Part shown: piece by piece, positions 1 through 12,044 of the stretch
How the letters are laid out: each line of letters starts with the position of its first letter
Numbering within the stretch: position 1 is the first letter of the stretch
Origin: Globodera rostochiensis
Lineage: Eukaryota; Nematoda; Chromadorea; Rhabditida; Heteroderidae
Direction: 5' to 3'
DNA: 64,000 nucleotides
NCBI GenBank assembly: GCA_018350325.1
Contig: JAEVLN010000034.1
Span: forward strand, 372,001-436,000
Position numbers and translations under genes: made by a program
The notes under the pieces: generated by a model
What the model saw: the letters and a program-made list of their open reading frames with translations, nothing else
What the model was told of the DNA's origin: nothing
Databases searched by the model: none

Positions 1-163
1 ATATAAATAGCAAAATTGGATAACTCGAGCGAAGCCCAGTGGAAGGCCTACCAAAGTTTTTTTTCTTTAATTTTTCTATTTTTTTTTCTTTCTGGTACCT
101 GCCAGGCCCCCTCCAACAAAAAAAAAATTGTTTTCTAAACAAAAAATGGGAAAATTAAGGAAC

Positions 164-3100
164 CTGAGTAAGAAAGTTCACGGGATGTTTGCATTCATCT
201 GAGCCAATCATTAGAAATGGGATGTCCTGAAAAACAAATTATTATTTTTTTAAAAGTAATGAAATAATTTTGAATTTGAAAAAACCTTTGCATCAATTTT
301 TCGGAAAATGTCCAACACTTTGAGCGGGTCCAACAGATTGTACTTGGCGCTGCCCATCAATTGGCCAACCTGTCAAAACAAAAAACAAAAAAATTAATCA
401 AATTTTTGAGATTTCAAAATTTTAAAAATTTCCGTATTCATTTTTGAGTCCTGAATTCCGGTGAGCCGGAATTTAATTTCGGAGTTTTTTTTGTTGTTGC
501 GGCCGGTTATGGTCCATATCAGAGTCCGGACTTGAGGACCGATTGAGATTTCGATCGAGAATCTCGAAAAAAAATTTAAACGATCGAGATTTCGGTCGAG
601 ATCACTGAAAAAATCTGAAAAAATCGCGGTAAAAATTGTTCGATCGAGAATCTCGATCGGCCCGTGCTCTAGTCCGTACCTCGCGCTGTCGTTCACCCTC
701 CGCGCCGCTGCCGCGTTGTTGCGCATTCACAAAGTCTGTCACAGTCTCCGGTCCGATGGGCTCAGCGTGGGCAATCTTCAGAATGGCACCCACCGCCTTC
801 TTCACAACGCCTTGAGATAAATGTGACATTTTTTTGCGCAATGTACTGCTCCAACCCCCTCCCCCCCCCTCCTCCCGTACCCAAAAATCAACAAAAAAAT
901 GTGGCACGTTAGGGGGCCTCGCCCAAAAAGTGGAGAGGGTCTAGAGTCCGAAAATGCAAGAGGGCTTTTTTAATCCTAATAATTCTGATCCTGATCATTC
1001 CCGAAATCCTGATCCTAATCATTCCCGAAATCCTGATCATTCCCGAAATGCTGATTCTGATCATTCCCAAAATCCTGATCATTCCCGAAATCCGATCGAT
1101 TATTCCCAAAATTCTGATCCTGATATTCCTGAAATCCGATCCTGATTATTCCCGAAATCCTGATCCTGACCATTCCCGAAATCCTGATTATACCAGAAAT
1201 TCTGATCCTGATCATTCCCGAAATCCGATCCTGATTATTCCCGAAATCCGATCCTGATTATTCCCGAAATCCTGATTATACCAGAAATTCTGATCCTGAT
1301 CATTCCCGAAATACTGATCCCGACTTTTTAAAAATTCCGGTATCTACCAAAAACCCCTTAAAATTGGCGATCTGACCATTAAGTAAGCCGCAGTGGGCGC
1401 ACAATGTGCACTTTTTACTCAACGCGAGCATTCGCTTGTGCAGCGCCTTTTTGCGCAAATAGTCCAAATTCGGTGTAAGCGCTTGGCGCAACAACGCCTC
1501 CTTCTGCTCGCCTTGTAAAAGTGTACGACTGCAAGCCTAAAAAAAAATTTAAGAAAAAAAAAATTGAAAAATCCTAAAAAAATTAATTCATAAGACTGAA
1601 TAAGTGTTTACACAACGCGACCCAGTTTACAAACAATTTAATTTTGCATTAAAAGTAGATGAACACACGAACCCCCATGTAAATTTCGTGAATTTTTTTT
1701 GAACAAAAAAAAATCTAAAAAATCAGAAAAAGCCCAACAATTTTCGGAATTGAATCCTCAAGAAATTCAATCCTGTCTTTCTGAATTTTTTGAACAAAAA
1801 TCTGAAAAATCAATAAAAGCCCAACAATTTTCGGAATTGAAGACAAGAAATTCACCTGTCTTTCTGAATTTTTTGAAAAATTTAAAAAAAAAATAGTTGA
1901 AAGCCCTCTCAGAAAATGTTCAGTGAAAGCCCAACCAACAATTTTCGGAATTGAATCCTCAAGAAATGCAATCCAGTTAAGCTTAAGCGTCGTTCAACTG
2001 TTGTGCACAACCTTGCAAATGCACTGGAGCGTCTGGATGACCAGGCGGAAGAAGCCGACATGGAACACCGGATACTCCAAGTCGATGAACCCAAAATGGC
2101 CAACACAATTGTCCAGTTTGAGCCCGCACGTGCTGCACATAATCGCTTGCTGGAAAGTGCCCTGAAAATCCATGGAAATGAATGTTGTTTCAAAAAAAAA
2201 AAAAAAATTTTTTTTCTGTTTGAAGGCTAAATGGAATTATTAGAATCGAGAACAATGGCAAATGCAAATGCAAATAAACCGGATTTTTGTGGTATTTTTT
2301 GTCGGAAATTGGTTTTTATTTTAAAAATTTGGACCAATCGCGTGTCGAGTGGGCCAAACGGAGCGGGCTGCCATTTGCCCTGAACGTCCTCATAAAGTCG
2401 GTTGCTGAAAATTTGTAAATGCGCTGCCTGACGGATCAACTCCGAGCTGCCGGCCGTAAATTTGACGCCAACCCTAAAGGATTAAATAGTAAAAAAAAAA
2501 AAGTGTTTTCAGTGTTATCGGAATATATTTTGTTCATTTTTCTCGAAAAGTTTTTTTTTCTGCGGTTCGGGGTGAGCAGTATTTGAACGAACTTCGGCAA
2601 TCCTGCAGAATGGGGGTCCCAAATTTTTTTCCAAAAAATAAAAACATTGTATAAAGTCAGTTTTTAGTGCTTTTCTGATGCGTAGAATTCAAATCTGATA
2701 TGTAAAAAGCCAAGGAATTAGTTTGATTGCTTTTTTTTTTTTGCAAAAAATTCATTTTTCGATTGGAGCACCCAATTTACTATTAGCGAAAATCAAGTAC
2801 TTGATGAAAATCTTAGCCAATATCAGTGATTAGACAAAATCTGATGTCATATTCGTGATCAGCACCCCTAAAAAACCCCCGGATATAAATTTTTAGCTCA
2901 AATAACAAAAAATGAATTTAGGGACCCCCATTCTGCACAGGATTTCCACGACTTGCGCCGCTTCGACCTTCCGCGTGAACCTCGAATTTAAGCACAAAAA
3001 TATTTGGTAAAAAAAAATCGAATCGAAATTCTGACAAAACAAAAACGTTTAGACACAAAACCATTCAAAAGCACGAGTTCGGCTCCACAAAAGTTCGAAT

Positions 3101-3242
3101 TCGAGACAAGTCGAACCAGACCAAACACCACAAAAACTAATGGGTATTTTTTAAACAAGACGACAAAACATATAATAAAACAGGTGGTCGTCACTTACAC
3201 TTTTCGGGTCGTGTCCGCCTCGCGAAATTGCTCTTTGCCCAT
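164..3242 (-). CDS. rpc-1: RNA polymerase III largest subunit RPC1, N-terminal part (runs off left edge)
   Basis: Encodes the N-terminal clamp region of the largest catalytic subunit of nuclear RNA polymerase III, which transcribes tRNA and 5S genes. Seven exons: 3199-3242, 2335-2473, 2012-2161, 1377-1536, 680-810, 286-369, 164-226; all junctions are in phase and give about 257 residues. It starts MGKEQFREADTTRKV, close to human POLR3A (MVKEQFRETDVAKKI). The first zinc site is C70-x2-C73-x6-C80-x2-H83 (MCSTCGLKLDNCVGHFG), followed by FHVGFFRLVIQTLQCIC. The second zinc site uses C110/C113 and C157-x2-C160 (LCAHCGLLNG). VVKKA, then LLDPLKVLDIFRKI, match the POLR3A order, which separates it from Pol I and Pol II. 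The ATG at 3242 is set by this N-terminal match. Exon 7 could end at 182 instead of 164. The catalytic core lies beyond base 1. Introns 4 and 5 hold repeats. Confidence 0.93.
521..670. repeat. Palindromic GATCGAGAATCTCGATC-type repeat in rpc-1 intron 5
   Basis: Begins AGAGTCCGGACTTGAGGACC and ends CGGCCCGTGCTCT, with several overlapping ATCGAGAATCTCGAT palindromes between. The ends are imperfect inverted repeats (AGAGyCCG / CGsgCTCT). Related copies occur at 12885-13175, 14390-14450, 15790-15840, 20726-20870, 24125-24200 and 55690-55785. Probably a small non-autonomous transposon family; no target duplication was established here. Confidence 0.6.
958..1322. repeat. Minisatellite in rpc-1 intron 4
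   Basis: Tandem degenerate units built from CCTGATCCTGATCATTCCCGAAAT, with 12- and 18-base sub-variants. It fills most of the left half of intron 4 and creates spurious open frames on both strands. Confidence 0.85.
2635..2945. repeat. Dispersed repeat in rpc-1 intron 1, also at 14655-14925
   Basis: About 300 bases from a TTTTCTGATGCGTAGAATTC start to an AGGGACCCCCATTC end, shared with 14655-14925 in the same orientation. Common landmarks are AATCAAGTACTTGATGAAAA, TTCGTGATCAGCACCCC and GATATAAATTTTTAGCTC. Partial copies occur at 51060-51160 and, inverted, at 30255-30330. No protein is encoded. Confidence 0.7.
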
Positions 3243-3639
3243 TTAGGTAATTACAAAAGCCCGAAAATTCTGTATGGCAATGAACAAAAAATGAATACCA
3301 ACCACCGAATCCAAAAATCATCAAATAAATGGTGAATTGACAAGTGTAAATGTGCAAATAAAATTTAAGCAAAATATATTTAAGACAAAATAATAAAAAT
3401 GTACAAATAAAACAAAACAAAACAAAACGGCTGCACATTATGTGTGGTGTGTCTGTCATTTTTTATGCTTTAGTCTATATAAATTTGACAAGAAGAAGAG
3501 CTTGTTTAGAAATATACAATTATAAGTAAATATTATACAAAATAATTTAATGTATCAGAAGTAGTAGGTAGCAGCACCAACGGAAAGCCGGGCCATGTCT
3601 TCGGGTTTTTCTATCCGGCACCAGTATACAAGTATTCGG

Positions 3640-4185
3640 GCGTCATGGAACCGGTATCCTCCAAGGGGAGGAGGGACCGGGGACCACTTCCGGGTGTAGG
3701 GACCAATACGGGAAATGGTTTGGGTGCCATAGGATCGGTATCCGGAGAAACAGTTCCGGGTGTGGAACCAGTACCCGGGTGCCATGGAACTGGTATCCTC
3801 CGGGTGTGGAACCAGTTCCCGGGTGCCATAGGATCGATATCCGGAGAAACAGTCCCGGGTGTGGAACCAGTACCCGGGTGCCATGGAACCGGCATCCGGG
3901 TGTCATGGGATCGGCATCCGGGTGCCATAGGATCGATATCCGGAGAAACAGTTCCGGGTGTGGAACCAGTACCCGGGTGCCATAGGATCGATATCCGGAG
4001 AAACAGTTCCGGGTGTGGAACCAGTACCCGGGTGCCATGGAACTGGTATCCTCCGGGTGTGGAACCAGTTCCGGTGTCATGGAACCGGCATCCGGGTGTC
4101 ATGGGATCGGCATCCTCTGACCAGTTCCCGAGTGTCATGGAACCGGCATCCGGGTGTCATGGAATCGGTATCCGGGGAGCACGTA
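3640..4185. repeat. GC-rich minisatellite between rpc-1 and mek-1
   Basis: Higher-order tandem array of units such as CCGGGTGCCATGGAACCGG and CATCCGGGTGTCATGGGATC, interleaved with CGATATCCGGAGAAACAG. It lies in the roughly 1 kb gap between the mek-1 stop codon (4287) and the rpc-1 start (3242). It opens long frames on both strands, which I do not consider genes. The rest of the gap (3243-3640) is AT-rich with no recognised feature. Confidence 0.85.
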
Positions 4186-4286
4186 AAACGAAAATGCTTC
4201 AGTTTTAATGGATATTTTTGGACAATTGAAATTAGAAATCTGTTCTAATCCACACAATTGGTTTGGGGGGGGGGCTCTTCTACGCT

Positions 4287-7200
4287 CTAGCTTCGTCCTC
4301 CGTACTGCGCCTCGTACTGAGCCCTGGCCGTAATGGCATCCTCCGAATCGCCCTGTTGACTGGCACACCACAACGCCACATCCACATCACCGTTTTGCTC
4401 AAACATGACAGCCCGTTGGAGAAATGGCTTTTCCTATTTTAAAAAAAAATTCATTTTTTTCCCAAAAAAAAAAAGAGCCCTTTTCCACACCAACAAAACA
4501 ATAACAGCTGCTGTCGGTTCAAATTTGTCGCACAAAATATAACGAAAAGGCCAACAAAAAAAAATTTGGCAATCAATTCGTGATTTTTTTAAAAAAAATG
4601 ATTTTTAGGGGCAACTTTGATTTTTGAAAATATGCAATTCTCGAAAAAATGTTCGAATTTGGGTTCGGGATTTAGAATTAGGCAAAAACGTAGATCAGAC
4701 ACCGACTCTACACCTCCGAATACTCCTAGAACTACAGCTCTAGCTAACCAAGGCCCCGGATTCCCGGCGACAAAATCTTCAAGTTCAAGATGTACATTGT
4801 ACAATCAATACCCCAATCGATAAACAATCATTTTTTATCAACAAAATTAACCAATTTGAACCACCTACCAACAGTTCTTTGAACTTTGGCCGCCGATTCA
4901 TGTCCTTCTGCAGACAATCGGATACAAATTGACAAAATTCGACGGAGAATTGTAGACCATCCTAAAAGAACAAAAAAAAAATTCATTTTAAAAAACAACC
5001 CCCTCCCCTACTTGATTGGGTTCAAGACGCGGTGGCTCATGGTTGTGAATGGTGATCATCAACTCGAGCGCGTTGGTCACACACTCGTAGGGGAAACGGC
5101 CGGTTGCCAGCTGGACCAGTGTGATCCCCAGAGACCTGCCAAATGAGTACAAAGATTAAAATTTTCGTCAATGTTCATCCCGAATTGAACATAATGTTCA
5201 AAAAAAAACAAAACAAAAAATTTTTTTTTGTTTCAATAAACATTCGACTCTAAAAATTCAAAAAAAAAAAAAACCAAGCAAAATCTGACCAAACATCCGC
5301 CCGAACGTCGTAAGGACATGACGCTCCGCTGTCAATGTTTATACGTTCAGGCTGAAATTGTGAATAAATGAATAAACAAAATTTGGCATAAACATTTTAT
5401 GGGATACGAAATTTTTTGGATTTTTTTTTTGTCAAAAACAAAAAAAAAACAAACCGCCAAATACCCAGTGCAACCCGTCCGTGTGGAGGCTTAAAAAAAT
5501 TGAGCAAAATGTTTTTATTACCAATAAAATTTTTTTCATCCCAAACCTTTGGACTCAATTAGTTTCCCGCTGATGCCAAAGTCGCACAGTTTGATGTTGC
5601 CGAACCAGTCCAACAGAATGTTGGACGGCTTCACATCGCGATGCATAATTTTCTGTAATTTTTTTTTTTTTTTGAAAAATAAAACATCAAAAAGGGTGTC
5701 CCTACGTTTTGCCAACCCAGCAAAAACTTAAATTTCGATCAATTTCGAACCCAGGACCCGAATTCGAAGGGTTTTCGATTTCAAAATTTTTTCGCAATCT
5801 TTTGGCCTTAAAAGCGTTCAAAAATCTACTCAAACTCATCCAAAAAATGTTAAGTTGGCAAAATTTAATAATTTTGCTGAGTTGACAACAAAGTTGGCAA
5901 AACGTAGTGTAACCATCAAAAATTATTATTTTTTTTTTGATCGTTGAGTGAAATTATGTCGTCAGAATTAAAATCTTTTGCACAAAAAGCTTCAAACTTT
6001 TCAAAAAATTAACAAAAAAAAAAAAAGTCACACACATGCGTCTCCTTCAGATAGTCCAGTGCGCGCAGCACACTGAGCGCAATGTGTCCAATGATCTCTT
6101 CGGGCAAGCCGACCTCGTCCGGGCCTCGGCTCGGGTCGGCACGTCGTCTGATCAACAATTTGTCCAAGCAGGTGCACATCAACTCCTGAAAATGGACAAC
6201 AAAAAAAAAACATTTACAACCACAAAAATTGTAGAATAATTTAATGACACCAAGCCAGGGCCGTATGCTGCTGGAGGGACCAAGCGAGCCATGCTCCCCC
6301 CACCTCCGAAAAATTTTTTGAATTAAAAAAAAACCATAGGTAATAAGTAGTACCCTTTTGTTTTGCAAAATTATTAATTTTTGGGCCAATTTTCTTAACA
6401 AATTCCATCAAAAAACTCAAAAAAAATTTTTCGGACCTCGTCGCTCTTAAAAAGCTTAAAATTTTGGTTGCAAATCCCTTAACAAATGCAATAAAACCGA
6501 AAAATGCACCCCTAAGAATCGCCTTTTTTTGGCTTGGCCACGCCCAAAAAGTTGCTCTAGATACGGCCCTAACACCAACAACAAATTTGCGTTGTCAAAA
6601 AATGACAAAAAAAAAACAGCAAAAAATTTTGTGCAGTTTTTATTTAAACGTAACACAAAAGCTCACCATGCAAATGTACAAATAGTCCTAAAAGAAAAAA
6701 TTAACAAATTTTAAAAAAAAAACAAAAAAATGTTTTTTCGTACAAAAGTGATGATGTAGCCGTAGTAATTGACAATGTAACGGCAGTCTTTGCACTTCGA
6801 AATCACTTCCAAATCCATAAAAATTCGTTTGGACTCGTCCACCGAATCTGTGCGCTTCATTTGCTGACAAAACAAAAAATTCAAAAAAATTAATATAAAA
6901 AAATAATGCAAAAAATAATTCCAAGGATTGTGTAAAAACCGTACCTTAACAGCAATTGGCCGACTTCTGAACTTGTATTTGCACACACTTCCGCTGGCCC
7001 CGGTGCCGAGCTGAGCGTCCTAAACATTGGCACACAAAAAAATAAATTAAATGCCAAAAAAAAAATTTCTAAATTAATTTACCCCCCCCCCCCACTTGCG
7101 CGTTGAGTATATTTACAAAATATGTGTAAAAGTCGAACCCCCCGATGTATCAAGTTCGACCCGATCATTTTTTTAATAATTAATTTTTTTTTGACATAAA

Positions 7201-10200
7201 AAAATGAAATTATTTGGCAAATAAATGCATAAAGAAAGTATTGAATTGGTTTTGAATGTTTTTTTTTTAACTATAATAATCATATAATAATTTTAAATTA
7301 AAAAACCTGTCCCATCCGTTGCAGGTCTTTCAGCTCCACCTTGAACACTTGGCCGCCAATGTTAAGCTGTCCAGACTTGGCCTGTATCAATTGGAAGCGA
7401 TTCAACACCTAAAAAACGAATTAATTTATTTTTTAAAAATGTTGTTAAACTGTTTAATTCCTAGACTTGTTCAAAATTTTCCCGGATTAGGAACTTTTCC
7501 AAAAGCATCCGTTCAATAATTTTCTGAAAAAATTACCGTCCAAAAATAGAACTTTTTTTTAAAATTCAAAAAAAAACCTCTTCCGGACTGAGGCTGTCAT
7601 TGGAGGACACCGCGTCCAGCTCCAGCCTGGGCCGTGGCCTTGAAAGTCCCTGCAGATTCACTGTAATGAAAAAATGTATAAAACGAAAAAAGCCCAAAAT
7701 AACAAACAATCCAAACACTCCCCGAAATTCTTGCACCATTTAAAAAGGATGTTTCTGGGCATTTTCGAGGACGTAGAATCCGAATCCGGTCTCAATTTCG
7801 ACCAGTTCCGAACCCGAGACCCGAATTCGAACAATTTTTGGGAAATTCTTTTCCAAAAAAAAAAAACAATTTTATTGCACAAAATATTCGAATTTGGGTA
7901 CCCGGTTCAGAATTGGTCAAAATGGAGGTCAAATTCAGATTCTACGCCCTCGAAAAGCCCCCAAAACACACTCTTATCGACTTTGAACATTTTTTATTTT
8001 TCAAAAAATGGTGGGGGGGGGTGGGCAACAAACTACACTACTAAAGTATATTACCCACAGGCCCTAGAGTCCAGAACTTTTCAAAATTAAGGTTTTTTAA
8101 AAAAATATTCGAATAACAAAAAAAAAATTGTTCGTACTGTGCAATCGTTTTCTGGGCACTGGACAGGTTCGGCTGGACTCCTCGTCAAGCTCCTCGCAGC
8201 TTCGCAACAACAACAATTTGTTGCTGGTACGTCTTCGTGTCGGTGTTTCGCCTTTCTCCTCCTCCGGGTCGTGGGAAGCGGAACGACGACTAAAAAAGCA
8301 TTGCTCAATTAGTCGTAACAACACACAAGTACGGGCCTTCTTTCTTTTTTAAGAAACCTTAGGGGAGTTCCCTGGTAATTTGGTCGTCCGAAACAGGAAA
8401 TTTTTACTTTCCCGTATCCTAAATTCAACGGTAATAGAGTTTAATTGTGAACCCAGGATCCGAATTCGAACAATTTTTCAAAACAATCAATTTTATTGGA
8501 CAAAACCGTTCGAATTCGGGTTCGGAATTGGTCGAAATGGAGGTCGGACTCGGATTCTATGACCCCGATACCCACCCCCCCCCCTTATCGACTGAAACAA
8601 AAAAAATTATTTTTTCGAAAAGGGGGGGGGGGACAAACCCTACTATTACCAATTAAACTTTTAGCCAAAAAAAATTTGCAAATTTTTCATGGTTTAAAAC
8701 TAAGCATCGCAAAAATAAACATTCTTGCAAATTTAAATGTGTTTTTTGATCAAATTTGTCTATTCATAAATTTCATCACAACTCGGTCATCAGAGGTCAC
8801 CTTGCTTTTTTGCTGTTGTTTATTCCGCCGCTACTCAATTGCTTAAACGTGATTCGCCAACTTCTCAGGCGCGCTTCGATGTCTAAAATTTTAAATTTTT
8901 TTCTCAAAATTTGTAAAACCGCAAAATTTTCCGTTTTTTTTTGGGGGGGGGGGTGTGGGTAGCGGCGGTAGAGGGGGTGGAGTGCTTCGGAAAATTTTAA
9001 ATTTTTTTCTCAAAATTTGTAAAACCGCAAAATTTTCCGTTTTTTTTGGGGGGGGGGGGGTGTGGGTAGCGGCGGTAGAGGGGGTGGAGTGCTTCGGAAA
9101 ATTTTAAATTTTTTTCTCAAAATTTGTAAAACCGCAAAATTTTCCGTTTTTTTTTGGGGGGGGGGGTGTGGGTAGCGGCGGTAGAGGGGGTGGAGTGCTT
9201 CGGAAAATTTTAAATTTTTTTCTCTTTCGTTGGTGTAAAAAAAAAATCAACAAGAATCCTCTCCCCCCCCCGGCCCGCCAGTCAAGAATCATGAATTTTG
9301 GGCCATTTTCTCGCTCGTGTCCTTTAAAGCATAATCCCAAATTTAAATGTGTTGCCAAGAGGAAGAAAAAAGCAAGAAGATTAAAGCCGAAGCCTCCGTA
9401 TAAGATTTTGATGAAAAGAAAACATGCACTTTTAATAATTTTTTGTGTGTTATTAAAATGAAAAAGCAAAGAAACGTCGTAAAACATTCTCCAGACTTAA
9501 AAATGTACAAACAAAATGGAGAAAAGTTAGGGAAAGAAATTCCCACCCGAAACTGGCGGTACTTATCGGTTATTTTGTGACAACAACAAACTCCTTTTTG
9601 TTTGCTACAAATTGATCAAACGCGCGGGAAAAAAAGACTACATAATGGAAAAATGGAAACAAAAAAGGTCCGACGAACAAAATGTCCGGTAAGCCAAAAT
9701 CGGACAAAATGTCCGGTAGCAGGGAAAAGGACAAAATGTTCGGTAGCAGGGAAAAGGACGAAATGTCCGGTAGCAGGGAAAAGGACAAAATGTTCGGTAG
9801 CAGGGAAAAGGACGAAATGTCCGGTAGCAGGGAAAAGGACAAAATGTCCGGTAGCAGGGAAAAGGACGAAATGTCCGGTAGCAGGGAAAAGGACAAAATG
9901 TCCGGTAGCAGGGAAAAGGACGAAATGTCCGGTAGCAGGGAAAAGGACAAAATGTCCGGTAGCAGGGAAAAGGACAAAATGTCCGGTAGCAGGGAAAAGG
10001 ACAAAATGTCCGGTAGCAGGGAAAAGGACAAAATGTCCGGTAGCAGGGAAAAGGACAAAATGTCCGGTAGCAGGGAAAAGGACGAATGTCCGGTAAGCCA
10101 AAATCGGACAAAATGTCCGGTAGCAGGGAAAAGGACGAAATGTCCGACGACAAAAATGTACGGTAAGCCAAAATCGGACAAAATGTCCGGTAGCAGGGAA

Positions 10201-11995
10201 AAGGACAAAATGTCCGGTAAGCCAAAATCGGACAAAATGTCCGGTAGCAGGGAAAAGGACGAAATGTCCGGTAGCAGGGAAAAGGACAAAATGTCCGGTA
10301 AGCCAAAATCGGACAAAATGTCCGGTAGCAGGGAAAACGACAAAATGTCCGATGGTTTGCCCCCGATAAGTACTAAACCGGCTAGGGATTTTCGGGTTGA
10401 CCTTCTGGGGCCCCAGGTCAGAAATTTGCATGTAGACCGTGCTTTTTGGGTCGATACGAATTTATTGTGCTCTTTTTCCCTGTTTTTTTGACAAAAGTAG
10501 TTTTATACGGTGGGATACATTTCTCGCATTTTTGAGCAATCATTCAAAATTTAAAATCGTTACGCCAAAAAAAAAATTTGTTTTTTAAAAAATTACCCAA
10601 ATCTGTGCAGGCTTATCTAACTTTTTCTGCGGTTTTCTATGTATGTAAATTGCCCAATTTATATGGCTCATTAATAGGGCCAAAATTTTTAGGTACTAAA
10701 AACGTGAAATATTGACCTAAAATACGATGAACTAGATCCAAAAATAGGTATGGATCCAAAACTCACAAAAAAGTGCCAAAATCATAGATGGCCGAGGGGG
10801 GGGGGGGGGGTCAGACCCCCCCCCCAACGCCGCACTCGGGCACTCCCCACTGTAACAACCTCGCACCAAAATTCCAAAATTTTGAAAAAGAAAATTTTTT
10901 CTCAGCGTAGGAAAAAAAGAGAGAAATAACATCGCAAATGTAAATTTTGGACCAATTTTTCTTAACAAATTGAGCCAAAAACCCCAAAAAATTTCACGGC
11001 GGCGCCTATCGGCACCGCCGACCTCTCCTTTCTTAAAAACTTCAAAAATTACCGTATTTTTGAAATTTTAGTCGCAAATCTCTTAACAAATTGAGTCAAA
11101 AATTCCAAAATTTCCCCCCCCCCCGCCCCTCGACTAAAAAGTTGTTGAAAAAATCGCGCGCGAAAAAACGGACGGCGCTCAGTTGGCTTGCCATTTGAGC
11201 GCCGGCGCTCTGGCGTACAACATCGCACGCGAAATCGCGGCAACCCCACCCCTACCCCCCCCTAACATCGCAGCGCTCGAGCCGACCCCCCCCCCCTTGG
11301 CCATCTATGGCCAAAATAGGGATTAAAAAAATATGCTAGCACTGACCAAATTCCAGTCAATTTATGCGTGAAAACCTTTGTAAATGTAATATTTTTTTTA
11401 ACGTTTTAGATAATTTTATTTAAAAAAATGTTTTTTCGGAAAAAATCGATTTTTTAGGGGGTGCATTTTTGGTCCAAGAAAAAGCGACGAATAGGAAGAG
11501 AGTGGAAACAAAATGATTTTATGAGCATTTTTATCTTCAGTTTTCAAACTAAAAAGTAGCCCGAAATTGGAGAGCAATTGAATGGAATGGGTTGGCATGA
11601 AACGTTTCCAATTCCCCCCCCCCCTTTTTTGTGATAAGTGAACATTTCGGCCTCTACTGCCTGGAGGGTGTGACGACGTATCAGGGGGGAGAAGAAAGCC
11701 TTTTTGATGTCAATGGCAACACAAAAATCTTTTCATCACATTTTTTTGTTGTTATATATACCAATTTTTATTTTTTTGTTCACTTACCGATGAAGCGTTG
11801 ATGAATTGGTGAGAGGAGGCCGCCGCCGGCGGTTTGGAGATGGTGGGAGTAATAATTATGCCTGCTGCTGGCGGCTGACGACGACGATGTTGTTGCTGTG
11901 CCGGGCGTTGTCGCACTGGACGAGGAGGCGGCCGGCGTTGAAGCGGCAGAAGACGAACAACCGCCGCCTCGGGGCGTCGTTGGCGCACTTCGCAT
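4287..11995 (-). CDS. mek-1: MAP kinase kinase, MKK7/MEK-1 family (JNK pathway)
   Basis: A dual-specificity kinase that phosphorylates JNK/p38-type MAP kinases; 538 residues. Exons: 11788-11995, 8801-8882, 8138-8289, 7578-7660, 7467-7523, 7307-7408, 6945-7019, 6744-6863, 6667-6687, 6036-6185, 5547-5652, 5455-5489, 5290-5351, 5012-5135, 4869-4961, 4287-4433; every junction is in phase. Residues 1-69 are Ser/Thr/Ala-rich. A docking-like stretch [11 protein letters not shown] (about 153-163) matches the MKK7 D-motif region. [13 protein letters not shown] before the kinase is MKK7-type. Kinase landmarks: glycine loop 233-238, K253, HRDVKPSN with D356, DFG D374, activation-loop SKAST (S384, T388, as SKAKT in MKK7), APE about 397-399, DVWSLG, KRP-like RRPKFKELL, and the C-terminal VDVA-W of MKK7. 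The SK-A loop and IGG motif favour MKK7 over MKK4. Intron 1 (2.9 kb) holds a minisatellite and a hAT MITE. Confidence 0.93.
5694..5913. mobile_element. Mutator-like MITE (TACGTTTTGCC family) in mek-1 intron 10
   Basis: Termini GGGTGTCCCTACGTTTTGCC and, inverted, GTTACACTACGTTTTGCC. It is flanked by a perfect 9-bp duplication CATCAAAAA (5685-5693 and 5914-5922), typical of Mutator-like elements. Internally it carries the ACCCGAATTCGAA module. Relatives: 23533-23808 and 24997-25270, and a fragment near 22005-22080. Confidence 0.75.
7745..7975. repeat. Head-to-head palindromic repeat in mek-1 intron 3
   Basis: Two inverted arms of about 95 bases facing each other. The left arm reads GACGTAGAATCCGAATCCGG ... 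GACCCGAATTCGAACAA; the right arm is its diverged reverse complement. The arms are separated by an A/T-rich loop. Single arms or pairs of the same family recur throughout the window. Confidence 0.7.
8440..8600. repeat. Second palindromic GAATTCGAAC-family copy, in mek-1 intron 2
   Basis: Inverted arms GGATCCGAATTCGAACAATT and CCGTTCGAATTCGGGTTCGG, the right arm extending into GGAGGTCGGACTCGGATTCT. Same family as 7745-7975. Poly-C and poly-G tracts follow. Confidence 0.6.
8885..9225. repeat. Three tandem copies of a ~108-bp unit in mek-1 intron 1
   Basis: Unit: AAATTTTTTTCTCAAAATTTG, then AACCGCAAAATTTTCCG, a T run, a G run, then GTAGCGGCGGTAGAGGGGG. Three nearly identical copies begin directly next to the exon 2 splice acceptor at 8883. 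From 9226 to 9680 I see nothing that I can support as a gene. Confidence 0.85.
9680..10350. repeat. 27-bp minisatellite in mek-1 intron 1
   Basis: About 25 units of ATGTCCGGTAGCAGGG plus AAAAGGACRAA, interspersed with a related GTAAGCCAAAATCGGAC variant. Because 27 is a multiple of three, several frames on both strands stay open for 160-270 codons (for example SREKDKMSG repeats). It lies inside intron 1 of mek-1 and I treat it as non-coding. Confidence 0.85.
10783..11309. mobile_element. hAT-like MITE, copy A, in mek-1 intron 1
   Basis: Terminal inverted repeats CATAGATGGCC(G/A)AGGGGG, flanked by a perfect 8-bp duplication GCCAAAAT (10775-10782 and 11310-11317), which points to the hAT superfamily. 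No transposase. The interior contains the GGCGGCGCC/GGCACCGCC palindrome. Copy B, in inverted orientation, is at 39809-40241. Confidence 0.85.
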
Positions 11996-12044
11996 TGAAT
12001 AAAAAAGACTAAAAAAAAATCGAAAATTTTCTGTAGCGCTGTGC

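Noticed and set aside
3555..4208. Overlapping frames of 110-187 codons (GVEPVPGCHGTGI types) on both strands
   Set aside because: Frames kept open by the minisatellite; no splice sites, no start context, no non-repeat sequence.
9168..9461. Basic frame ([20 protein letters not shown]) as a small gene
   Set aside because: No splice partner, starts in a tandem repeat, lies within mek-1 intron 1; cannot be supported.
9616..10491. Frames of 160-271 codons with SREKDKMSG or SFSLLPDIL repeats
   Set aside because: 27-bp array inside mek-1 intron 1; open on both strands purely because the unit is a multiple of three.
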